From Bacteroidales bacterium (GTDB lineage Bacteria > Bacteroidota > Bacteroidia > Bacteroidales > UBA7960), in the NCBI GenBank assembly GCA_007130545.1, contig SLSG01000156.1:1-5478 (forward strand): a stretch of DNA of 5,478 nucleotides, given 5' to 3'. Made by a program: the position numbers and the translations under genes. Under the pieces are notes generated by a model. It saw only the letters and a list, made by a program, of their open reading frames with translations. It did no database searches and was not told where the DNA came from. Each line of letters opens with the position of its first letter. The first letter of the stretch is position 1. Shown in pieces: positions 1 through 5,478 of this stretch.

Positions 1-182
1 ATGAAAAATTCATTGATGCAGTTACGACAAATATTTAAAAAAAACAAGGGTCATTTTATTTTTTTCTTAACTATTTTTCTCTAAAATTTGTTAAGAAATC
101 CTTGCAAGCGCGGGTAAATCCATTCTGAGCTGATAATCAAATGACCAATTAGACATTGAACACCCAGACAACCCAATTTCCG
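1..182 (+). promoter_or_regulatory. AT-rich leader upstream of dnaA
   Basis: This non-coding stretch precedes dnaA and is visibly much richer in A and T than the rest of the window, with an A-tract at 37-44 and a T-tract around 59-65. It must carry the dnaA promoter or part of it, unless that lies left of the window. The only resemblance to the Bacteroidota -7 element (TAnnTTTG) is TAAAATTTG at 82-90, which has one base too many and no well-spaced -33 TTTG, so I do not call a promoter position. No TTATNCACA-type DnaA box was found on either strand by eye, so there is no positive evidence that the replication origin lies here. A 9-bp inverted repeat (63-98) is listed separately. Confidence 0.45.
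63..98. repeat. Perfect 9-bp inverted repeat ahead of dnaA
   Basis: TTTCTTAAC at 63-71 and GTTAAGAAA at 90-98 are exact reverse complements, separated by 18 bases. The flanking and inner bases do not extend the pairing. The arms are 27 bp apart start to start, roughly two and a half helical turns, and they flank the weak promoter-like TAAAATTTG at 82-90. It could be an operator for a dimeric regulator, an origin-associated element or a weak RNA hairpin. The arms are AT-rich, so chance remains possible. Confidence 0.5.
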
Positions 183-1625
183 ATGGCGAAGAATCATGAC
201 AAGGTATGGTCTGACTGTTTAACCGTGATAAAGGACAATATCAGTCCGAACAGTTTTGCCACCTGGTTTACCCCCATCAAACCCATTCAGCTTGTCAACA
301 ATGTACTTACCCTGCAGGTCCCCAGCCAGTTTTTTTACGAATGGCTGGAAGAACATTTTATTGACCTGCTAAAAAAAACCATTAAAAAAGAACTTGGTCC
401 CGAGGGAAGGCTGGAGTACAGCATCATCATGGACAATTCGCAATCGAATTCCGAATCAAGTCCATTTACCATTCATGCCCCCACGCTGAACAAAAAGGCC
501 CTGAAGAATCCCCCGGTGAGCTTTCCCATAGACCTGAACAAGGACAAGAACATCCCCAACCCATTTGTGATACCGGGGCTGAAAAAACTAAATATTCACC
601 CCCAGCTCATTGATTCCTATAATTTTGAGAACTTTATCCAGGGTGATTGCAACCGGCTGGCCCGCAGTGCAGGACTTGCCGTTGGCCAGAATCCCGGAAA
701 GACCTCTTTCAACCCATTGCTTTTATATAGCACGAACGGACTTGGAAAAACCCACCTTGGCCACGCCATTGGGATAGAGGTAAAAACCCATTTTCCGGAG
801 AAAACCGTATTGTATGTTTCATCCGAACAGTTCACCAATCAATTCATTGATTCGGTAAGGAACAACAACCAAAACGACTTCATCCACTTCTACCAGATGA
901 TCGATGTGCTGATCGTGGATGACATTCACTGCCTGGCCGGAAAGGAGAAAACCCAGGATGTGTTTTTTCATATATTCAACCATTTGCACCAGAACGGCAA
1001 GCAGATTGTGATCACCAGCGATCTGCCCCCGGTAGAAATGAAAGGGATTGAACCCCGTTTGTTGTCCCGCTTTAAATGGGGCCTTTCAGCCGACCTCCAG
1101 GTGCCGGACTATGAAACCAGGATTGCCATTCTACAGAAAAAGATATACAATGACGGGGTGGAGATGCCCCGTGAGGTCATCGACCTGATCGCTACCAGCA
1201 TCACCACGAATGTCAGGGAAATGGAAGGAGCCCTGATCTCTATTCTGGCCCAGTCCTCCATGAACAAGAAGGAGATCACACCATCCCTCGCGGCCAAAGT
1301 GATCGAGAAATTCGTCCGGAACACCCCCCGAGAGATTACCGTGGAGTACATCCAGAAAATGGTATGCGAATATTTCAGTATTCCGGTAGAGAAGATCCAC
1401 TCAAAAACCAGGAAAAGAGAGATCGTGCAGGCAAGGCAGCTGGCAATGTTCTTTTCCAAGGCATTTACCAAGTCCTCCCTTGCCGCCATCGGAAGCAAAT
1501 GTGGGAACAAGGACCACGCAACGGTCTTGCATGCCTGCAAGACGGTAAAGAATCTGGCTGATACAGACAAATCATTCAAGAAATATGTGGACGAACTGGA
1601 GAACATAATCAAGGTCAAGATGTAA
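183..1625 (+). CDS. dnaA: Chromosomal replication initiator protein DnaA
   Basis: DnaA is the AAA+ ATPase that binds and opens the replication origin and helps load the helicase; it also acts as a transcription regulator. Counting from the ATG at 183 (480 aa, normal length): domain I is about residues 1-80 (KVWSDCLTVIKDNISPNSFATWF), then a linker to about 125, the AAA+ domain about 145-350 and the DNA-binding domain IV about 380-480. Visible motifs are the P-loop STNGLGKTH (183-191), Walker B LIVDDI with Asp246 and Asp247, sensor I ITSD (277-280), the arginine-finger box RLLSRFKWG with Arg296, sensor II NVREMEG with Arg345, and the domain IV signature CGNKDHATVLHA (440-451). The first P-loop Gly is Ser here. 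The frame is open up to a TAG at 150-152, so a TTG at 156 could add nine residues; I prefer ATG 183 because MAKNHDKVW matches the usual start of Bacteroidota DnaA. No clear ribosome binding site precedes either. It heads the plus-strand gene run. Confidence 0.97.
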   Translation: MAKNHDKVWSDCLTVIKDNISPNSFATWFTPIKPIQLVNNVLTLQVPSQFFYEWLEEHFIDLLKKTIKKELGPEGRLEYSIIMDNSQSNSESSPFTIHAPTLNKKALKNPPVSFPIDLNKDKNIPNPFVIPGLKKLNIHPQLIDSYNFENFIQGDCNRLARSAGLAVGQNPGKTSFNPLLLYSTNGLGKTHLGHAIGIEVKTHFPEKTVLYVSSEQFTNQFIDSVRNNNQNDFIHFYQMIDVLIVDDIHCLAGKEKTQDVFFHIFNHLHQNGKQIVITSDLPPVEMKGIEPRLLSRFKWGLSADLQVPDYETRIAILQKKIYNDGVEMPREVIDLIATSITTNVREMEGALISILAQSSMNKKEITPSLAAKVIEKFVRNTPREITVEYIQKMVCEYFSIPVEKIHSKTRKREIVQARQLAMFFSKAFTKSSLAAIGSKCGNKDHATVLHACKTVKNLADTDKSFKKYVDELENIIKVKM

Positions 1626-1630
1626 AGGCG

Positions 1631-2101
1631 ATGAAGGTTTTGATGGTTTGTCTGGGCAATATTTGCCGTTCCCCTCTGGCCGAGGGAATCCTGAAGCACA
1701 AGTTCCGAAAGAAAAACATTGACGGGTATGTGGACTCAGCCGGTACCGCGGCATACCATGCAGGAGAATATCCGGACCCACGCTCCATGGAGATTGCCGA
1801 AAGGCATGGGATCGATATATCAGACCAGCGGGCCCGCAAATTCGACCCCGAAGATTTTGACCGCTTTGACAGGATTTTTGCAATGGACAGGTCCAACTAT
1901 CAAAACATCCTCGCTCAGGCCAGAAAACCATCCGACAGGCAAAAGGTGGACCTGATCATGAACATGGCCTACCCGGGAGAGAACATGCAGGTCCCGGATC
2001 CCTACTATGGCGGAGACCAGGGATTTCAGAATGTATATAAAATGCTTGACCTGGCCTGTGATAAGATTGCAGCGCAGGCCGGCAAGTCCATCAGCCCCTG
2101 A
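1631..2101 (+). CDS. Low-molecular-weight protein tyrosine phosphatase
   Basis: A cytoplasmic cysteine phosphatase of the low-molecular-weight family, 156 aa, a usual length. The P-loop signature C-X5-R-S lies near the N-terminus (VCLGNICRSP, nucleophile Cys7, Arg13, Ser14), and the general-acid loop is DPYYGG with Asp123. Residue 11, inside the P-loop, is Ile. In the arginine phosphatase YwlE this position is Thr and is known to set phosphoarginine specificity, so Ile favours phosphotyrosine or another aryl phosphate as substrate; that step is inference. The ATG lies 5 bp after the dnaA stop and the stop lies 3 bp before the next gene, so co-transcription with dnaA is likely. No partner tyrosine kinase or capsule gene is visible here, so its substrate is unknown. 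A phosphatase directly after dnaA is, from memory, a common arrangement in Bacteroidota rather than a peculiarity of this genome. Confidence 0.93.
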   Translation: MKVLMVCLGNICRSPLAEGILKHKFRKKNIDGYVDSAGTAAYHAGEYPDPRSMEIAERHGIDISDQRARKFDPEDFDRFDRIFAMDRSNYQNILAQARKPSDRQKVDLIMNMAYPGENMQVPDPYYGGDQGFQNVYKMLDLACDKIAAQAGKSISP

Positions 2102-2104
2102 CGT

Positions 2105-3076
2105 ATGCATACCATTCCCGGAAAAGAAACCCTTACACGTGTAAGGCAGTTGATCACACCCCATATCCACCAGACGCCCGTGATGACCAGTGCCACGGTC
2201 AACCGCATGCTGGGAGCGGAAGTATTCTTCAAATGCGAGAATTTGCAGAAGGCCGGCGCATTCAAGTTCAGGGGAGCTACCCATGCCGTATTGACTCTGG
2301 GTCCGGAGGAAGCCCTAAGGGGTGTGGCCACGCATTCGTCGGGGAACCATGCGCAGGCACTGGCATTGGCCGCACGTCAGCGAGGCATCAGGGCCCATAT
2401 TGTCATGCCCGAGTCAGCCCCCCGCATAAAGGTTGAGGCCGTAAAGGACTATGGAGGGGAAATTACTTTTTGCCTGCCCCTTTTGTCTGAAAGAGAGGCA
2501 ACCTTAAAGAAAGTAATGGACCGGACCGGGGCTGTGGAGATACATCCTTACAACGACTACAGGATCATAGCGGGCCAGGCCACCGCAGCAGCCGAGGTTT
2601 ACGATGTCGTCTCCCCGGATATCATCATGGCCCCTGTGGGGGGAGGGGGTTTACTGAGCGGGACCATCCTGAGCACCAGGCATTTTTCGCCACACACGGT
2701 CGTTTATGGGGCCGAGCCTTTAAACGCCGACGACGCATGGCAGTCTTTTCAGTCAAAACAATGGGTGCCGTCTGATAATCCGCAAACCATTGCTGACGGT
2801 CTGCGGACATCCCTGGGCAGCCTGACCTTCCCCATCATCCTCCAGGGGGTGGAGGACATACTCACCACCACCGAAGAGGGCATTGTCGAAGCCATGTACC
2901 TGATCTGGGAGCGCATGAAGATCGTCGTGGAACCCAGCGCCGCCGTTCCCCTTGCTGCTATGATGGAGCACCGCGAAATTTTTGCAGGAAAGAAAGTCGC
3001 ACTGATCCTTTCGGGAGGCAATGCAGACCTCCACCGCCTGCCCTGGATGGAGAACCGCTCATTCAGCAATCGTTAG
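2105..3076 (+). CDS. PLP-dependent serine/threonine dehydratase, serine-racemase-like
   Basis: A fold-type II pyridoxal-phosphate enzyme of 323 aa. The Schiff-base lysine is Lys54 in AFKFRGA, the substrate-binding loop is SSGNH (78-82), the cofactor-phosphate loop is the tetraglycine GGGG (179-182), and SGGN (303-306) closes the site. There is no C-terminal ACT domain, which excludes the allosteric biosynthetic IlvA type; the length fits catabolic threonine dehydratase, serine racemase or threo-3-hydroxyaspartate ammonia-lyase. It resembles eukaryotic serine racemase closely in places: AEPLNADD carries the Glu204, Ala208 and Asp210 pattern of the divalent-metal site, IADGLRTSLG and WERMKIVVEPSA also match, and Ser79 sits where the second catalytic base lies. 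Family membership is firm; whether it mainly deaminates Ser/Thr, racemises Ser or acts on hydroxyaspartate cannot be read from sequence. The ATG lies 3 bp after the phosphatase stop, with no other credible start, so it belongs to the dnaA run. Confidence 0.9.
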   Translation: MHTIPGKETLTRVRQLITPHIHQTPVMTSATVNRMLGAEVFFKCENLQKAGAFKFRGATHAVLTLGPEEALRGVATHSSGNHAQALALAARQRGIRAHIVMPESAPRIKVEAVKDYGGEITFCLPLLSEREATLKKVMDRTGAVEIHPYNDYRIIAGQATAAAEVYDVVSPDIIMAPVGGGGLLSGTILSTRHFSPHTVVYGAEPLNADDAWQSFQSKQWVPSDNPQTIADGLRTSLGSLTFPIILQGVEDILTTTEEGIVEAMYLIWERMKIVVEPSAAVPLAAMMEHREIFAGKKVALILSGGNADLHRLPWMENRSFSNR

Positions 3077-3114
3077 GCCTCCGGCAGGGAAAGAGAGAAC
3101 GAAAATTCACTGTC

Positions 3115-3855
3115 ATGAGCATACCTTTAAATAGCCCGGATGGCCAAACCAAGGGCCGCCTGTTTTTGATCCCTTCCGCACTGGGCGGCGATTCTGCGGC
3201 CGACATCTGGCCCTCGGGAAACCTGGACCGCATCCGGCACATCCGTACCTTTGTGGTGGAAAATGTACGTTCGGCCCGGCGGTTTCTGCGGATGGCAGGT
3301 TTTATGGCCGACTTCGATGATATCCGCTTCCTGCTTCTGAACAAACATACCACGGAAGCCGAGTTGGGCCGGTACCTGGATCCGGCATCTGAAGGACTGG
3401 ATGTGGGACTCCTTTCAGAGGCCGGCAATCCATGTGTGGCGGATCCCGGCCAATCCATCGTCAGCCTTGCCCACAAAAAGGGTATCCTGGTGGTGCCCCT
3501 GGTGGGAGCCAGCGCGATTTTGCTCGGACTGGTGGCCTCGGGATTCAGCGGACAGCGATTTGCCTTTCACGGCTATCTCCCGATACGCAAGGGGGAGCGG
3601 CAGAAAGCGATACGGGAGCTCGAACGACAAGCCTATGCCGGCGACCAGACGCAAATATTTATGGAAACCCCATTCCGGAACAATGCACTGATGGAGGACC
3701 TGGTACAGGTCTGCAGGCCGGAAACCCTTCTGTGCGTGGCATGTGACCTGAGCCTGCCGGGGGAATATATCAGGACATACGCGGTGGAGCAGTGGAAACA
3801 GAAACTGCCTGATCTGCATAAGCGGACAAGCATATTTTTAATTTACCACCCCTAA
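3115..3855 (+). CDS. SAM-dependent methyltransferase, RsmI-like (tetrapyrrole methylase family)
   Basis: A 246-aa member of the tetrapyrrole (corrin/porphyrin) methylase superfamily, closest in motifs to RsmI, which 2'-O-methylates C1402 of 16S rRNA. The N-terminal strand LFLIPSALGG (16-25) replaces the usual LYxVATPIGN. The central SAM-binding region is well kept: LLSEAGNPCVADPG (98-111) corresponds to RsmI ISDAGTPxxSDPG, and VVPLVGASAILLGLVASGF with RFAFHGYLP follows. The protein is shorter than E. coli RsmI (about 285 aa) and ends soon after the second methylase lobe, so the C-terminal extension of RsmI appears absent. Bacteroidota often carry such a short divergent copy besides a canonical RsmI, so an rRNA substrate is inferred and I give no gene symbol. 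It starts 38 bp after the dehydratase; the first 12 residues before KGRLFLIP look like an extension, but no later in-frame start fits. Its stop overlaps the stop of convergent lgt. Confidence 0.85.
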   Translation: MSIPLNSPDGQTKGRLFLIPSALGGDSAADIWPSGNLDRIRHIRTFVVENVRSARRFLRMAGFMADFDDIRFLLLNKHTTEAELGRYLDPASEGLDVGLLSEAGNPCVADPGQSIVSLAHKKGILVVPLVGASAILLGLVASGFSGQRFAFHGYLPIRKGERQKAIRELERQAYAGDQTQIFMETPFRNNALMEDLVQVCRPETLLCVACDLSLPGEYIRTYAVEQWKQKLPDLHKRTSIFLIYHP

Positions 3856-4673
3856 AGCGGCCTGTCCCCCGGACGCTCAGGCCGGTTGCCGGACGGCCAG
3901 CTTCTTACTATCATGTAGACCCCGAATAAAAACAATGGAATGCTTAGCCATTGCCCCATATTCAGCACCATGCCGGCTTCAAAAGGACTCTGATCCATTT
4001 TAATAAATTCCACCAGAAAGCGGGCCGAGAACATGACGATCGCGAAAAAAGCAGACATAAACCCGTTTTTCAGCCGGCTGGAGTGTTTCAGGTACATCCA
4101 GCCCAGAGAGAGAAACAGCAGCAGATATACCAGGCCTTCGTAGATCTGTGTCGGATGCTTGGGAACACTCTCCCCGCGGGCTTCAAAGATAAAGCCCCAT
4201 GGCAGGGAGGTTTCAATCCCATAGATCTCGGAATTCATCAGGTTGCCCATACGGATAAAGAATGCCCCCAGGGCAACCGGGATCACCAGGCGGTCGAGCA
4301 GCCACCAGAAAGACTGGTTGCTGACTTTTTTCTGGTAATAGTAAAGGGCCAGCAGAATGCCTGCCGCTCCCCCATGACTTGCCAGTCCGCCTCTCCAGAT
4401 CATTAGTATCTCCAATGGGTTGCGGATATAATATTCAAAATCGTAGAAAAAGCAATGCCCCAGGCGGGCCCCGATGATACTGCCTGCTGCCATGTACAAC
4501 AGCAATTTATCCACTTGCCTGAGGGGGATCCCTTCTTTTTTAAAGATCCGGAACATAATCTCATAACCAAGGTAGAAGGACATGGCCCAGAACAGCCCGT
4601 ACCACCTGACCGCAAGGTTGCCGATGCGGAAAATTTCAGGGCTCGCATCCCAGCTAATCTGTAAAATACTCAT
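3852..4673 (-). CDS. lgt: Prolipoprotein diacylglyceryl transferase (Lgt)
   Basis: Lgt is an inner-membrane enzyme that moves a diacylglyceryl group from phosphatidylglycerol to the lipobox cysteine of prolipoproteins, the first step of lipoprotein maturation. From the ATG at 4673 the protein has 273 aa, normal for the family, with several hydrophobic segments. Family motifs appear in order: IRNP...RGGLASHGG with His100, IRMGNLMNSEIYG with Arg141, Asn144 and Glu149 (the Lgt signature), HPTQIYEG at about 173-180, and ARFLVEFIK with Arg218 and Glu222. The charged tail SGNRPERPGDRPL is probably cytosolic. The frame extends upstream to a TTG at 4706, but that adds eleven residues with no family match, while MSILQISWDASPEIFRIG from the ATG is a typical Bacteroidota Lgt start. 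It lies 47 bp downstream of the FKBP gene on the same strand and may be its operon partner. Its stop codon overlaps that of the convergent methyltransferase. Confidence 0.96.
   Translation of the reverse strand: MSILQISWDASPEIFRIGNLAVRWYGLFWAMSFYLGYEIMFRIFKKEGIPLRQVDKLLLYMAAGSIIGARLGHCFFYDFEYYIRNPLEILMIWRGGLASHGGAAGILLALYYYQKKVSNQSFWWLLDRLVIPVALGAFFIRMGNLMNSEIYGIETSLPWGFIFEARGESVPKHPTQIYEGLVYLLLFLSLGWMYLKHSSRLKNGFMSAFFAIVMFSARFLVEFIKMDQSPFEAGMVLNMGQWLSIPLFLFGVYMIVRSWPSGNRPERPGDRPL
3858..3884. terminator. GC-rich stem-loop at the convergent junction (possible terminator)
   Basis: CGGCCTG at 3858-3864 pairs perfectly with CAGGCCG at 3878-3884. Inside it, GTCC (3864-3867) can pair with GGAC (3871-3874) across a CCC loop, sharing G3864 with the outer stem, so a longer bulged hairpin is possible. 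It begins 3 bp after the methyltransferase stop and lies within the last codons of lgt on the other strand. No U-run follows in either direction, so this is not a textbook intrinsic terminator. A further GGCCG/CGGCC pair (3880-3884 with 3894-3898) offers an alternative fold. It is the only terminator-like structure I see between the two converging transcripts. Confidence 0.3.
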
Positions 4674-4720
4674 GTAGGGAAAATTTACGTGTTGGCTTAA
4701 TTTCAATGGTTCATCGCTCG

Positions 4721-5478
4721 TTATTCGATATCCAGGACCTCGACATCAAAGACCAGAATGGCATTTGGCGGAATCGGCCCCCTCCCCTGCTGGCCGTAGG
4801 CCAGTTCAGGCGGAATAACGAACCTTGCACGGCTGCCTTTCTTCAGCAAGGCGAAGCCTTCGTCCCAGCCAGGAATCACCTGCCTTCTCCCCAGCACAAA
4901 GCGGAATGGTTCCTGTCTTTGCAGGGATGAATCAAACAGACTGCCATCATCCAGGTAACCAGAGTAATGCACGGTGATTATGTCTCCAGCGGCAGGCAGG
5001 TCTCCCGTACCCTCCTGTATGACCATAACCTGAAGTCCGCTTTCAGTCGTAAGGGTTTCGGCCCGTTCGGTATTAAAAGGCTGGGCCACCTCCGGTTGCC
5101 TGGCACCGAGCACCTCCACGTCGAACACCAGGTTGGCTTCACCGGGGATCCTTCCCCTTCCGGTGGTGCCATAAGCCAGTTGGTAAGGGATAAACAACCT
5201 GGCCTGGTCACCGACCCTCAGCAATGCAAAGGCCTCCTCCCAGCCGGGGATCACCATTTTTCTACCCAGGACAAATGTAATCGGCTCCCCCCTGTCTCTC
5301 GAAGAGTCAAAAACCGCTCCGTCCTCCAAATACCCGGTATAATGCACGCGCACTTCCATCCCGGGCATCAGGGATGGTCCGTCTCCCTGTACCACGATCG
5401 TGTAGGCAAGTCCGCTTTCAGTCTCCCTGCTTTCAAGTCCCTCGACATACAAGCTCTCCGGCGGAGCCAGGCGATCCA
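4721..5478 (-). CDS. Tandem-domain FKBP-type peptidyl-prolyl cis-trans isomerase (5' end beyond window)
   Basis: A prolyl isomerase that speeds cis-trans rotation at proline bonds during protein folding. The reading frame stays open to the right edge, so at least 251 residues are seen and the N-terminus is missing; the TTG at 5450-5452 is not a real start. Counting from the first complete codon at the edge, two full FKBP domains follow each other, about residues 19-125 and 144-251, with a short linker ARQPEVAQPFNTERAETL. Each has the active-site set: VHY(T/S)GYL, FDSS, FVLGR, VIPGW, LAYG and FDVEVL, so both look catalytically competent. Each opens with TESGL, 125 codons apart. The seven residues before the first TESGL (EGLESRE) could be a linker from another domain. 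Location is not shown, but Bacteroidota FKBPs of this type are often periplasmic or lipid-anchored; a signal peptide would lie outside the window. The gene precedes lgt by 47 bp on the same strand. Confidence 0.93.
   Translation of the reverse strand, partial: DRLAPPESLYVEGLESRETESGLAYTIVVQGDGPSLMPGMEVRVHYTGYLEDGAVFDSSRDRGEPITFVLGRKMVIPGWEEAFALLRVGDQARLFIPYQLAYGTTGRGRIPGEANLVFDVEVLGARQPEVAQPFNTERAETLTTESGLQVMVIQEGTGDLPAAGDIITVHYSGYLDDGSLFDSSLQRQEPFRFVLGRRQVIPGWDEGFALLKKGSRARFVIPPELAYGQQGRGPIPPNAILVFDVEVLDIE
5033..5422. repeat. Direct repeat of the FKBP domain start (15-bp identical ends)
   Basis: The 15-mer AAGTCCGCTTTCAGT occurs exactly at 5033-5047 and again at 5408-5422, 375 bp apart. On the minus strand it encodes TESGL, the opening of each FKBP domain, and the spacing equals 125 codons. 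The rest of the two domains is similar in protein but diverged in DNA, so this is the conserved edge of an old internal gene duplication, not a mobile repeat. Confidence 0.7.

Noticed and set aside
1..84. Small plus-strand frame of 27 codons starting at base 1 with ATG
   Set aside because: It is very AT-rich, overlaps the A/T tracts and the inverted repeat, and its translation has no recognisable feature beyond a few hydrophobic residues; the ATG at the window edge looks accidental.
131..139. Short palindrome TGATAATCA before dnaA
   Set aside because: Arms of only four bases are expected by chance in an AT-rich leader.
1..182. Replication origin next to dnaA
   Set aside because: The region is AT-rich, but no DnaA-box cluster could be seen on either strand, and origins are not always beside dnaA in Bacteroidota.
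1109..1699. 196-codon minus-strand frame opposite the dnaA end
   Set aside because: It is antisense to well-conserved dnaA motifs and its translation resembles no protein family; it is a shadow frame.
1820..2284. Minus-strand frame opposite the phosphatase and dehydratase
   Set aside because: It crosses the junction of two clear plus-strand genes and has no family features.
2638..2649. G-run of six and five guanines, possible quadruplex
   Set aside because: It simply encodes the tetraglycine cofactor loop of the PLP enzyme, and there are only two G-tracts.
3951..4406. 151-codon plus-strand frame inside lgt
   Set aside because: It is antisense to the conserved membrane segments and signature motifs of lgt and shows no domain of its own.
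4674..4706. Longer Lgt start at TTG 4706
   Set aside because: The extra eleven residues have no family match, and the ATG at 4673 gives a typical Lgt N-terminus.

Overview
The window reads as a piece of a Bacteroidota (probably Bacteroidales-type) chromosome around dnaA. The pointers are a DnaA with the Bacteroidota-style linker (NPFVIPGLKKL...NRLARSAG) and C-terminal box (CGNKDHATVLHACKTV), dnaA followed directly by a low-molecular-weight protein tyrosine phosphatase, a nearby short RsmI-like methylase, no obvious Shine-Dalgarno sequences, and a multi-domain FKBP isomerase. This placement comes from recognising protein families, not from a search.

Layout. Positions 1-182 are an AT-rich leader with no convincing gene; it holds a perfect 9-bp inverted repeat. 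A plus-strand, probably co-transcribed run follows: dnaA (replication initiator), a low-molecular-weight tyrosine phosphatase 5 bp later, a PLP-dependent serine/threonine dehydratase or serine racemase 3 bp later, and an RsmI-like tetrapyrrole-methylase-family methyltransferase 38 bp later. The run ends tail-to-tail with minus-strand lgt: the two stop codons share the tetranucleotide CTAA at 3852-3855, and a GC-rich hairpin follows at once. On the minus strand a gene for a protein with at least two FKBP prolyl-isomerase domains runs in from the right edge (5' end missing) and is followed 47 bp later by lgt (prolipoprotein diacylglyceryl transferase).

Functionally the window has two halves. 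The plus half is cytoplasmic housekeeping: replication initiation, protein dephosphorylation, amino-acid deamination or racemisation, and probably RNA methylation. The minus half concerns the cell envelope: protein folding and lipoprotein maturation. All six genes look intact apart from the edge truncation. No RNA gene, mobile element, CRISPR array or recognisable DnaA-box cluster was seen. I do not see a new multi-gene system here. The points most worth a second look are the serine-racemase-like gene inside the dnaA run, the Ser in place of the first P-loop Gly of DnaA, the inverted repeat ahead of dnaA, the overlapping convergent stops with their hairpin, and the tandem FKBP architecture.
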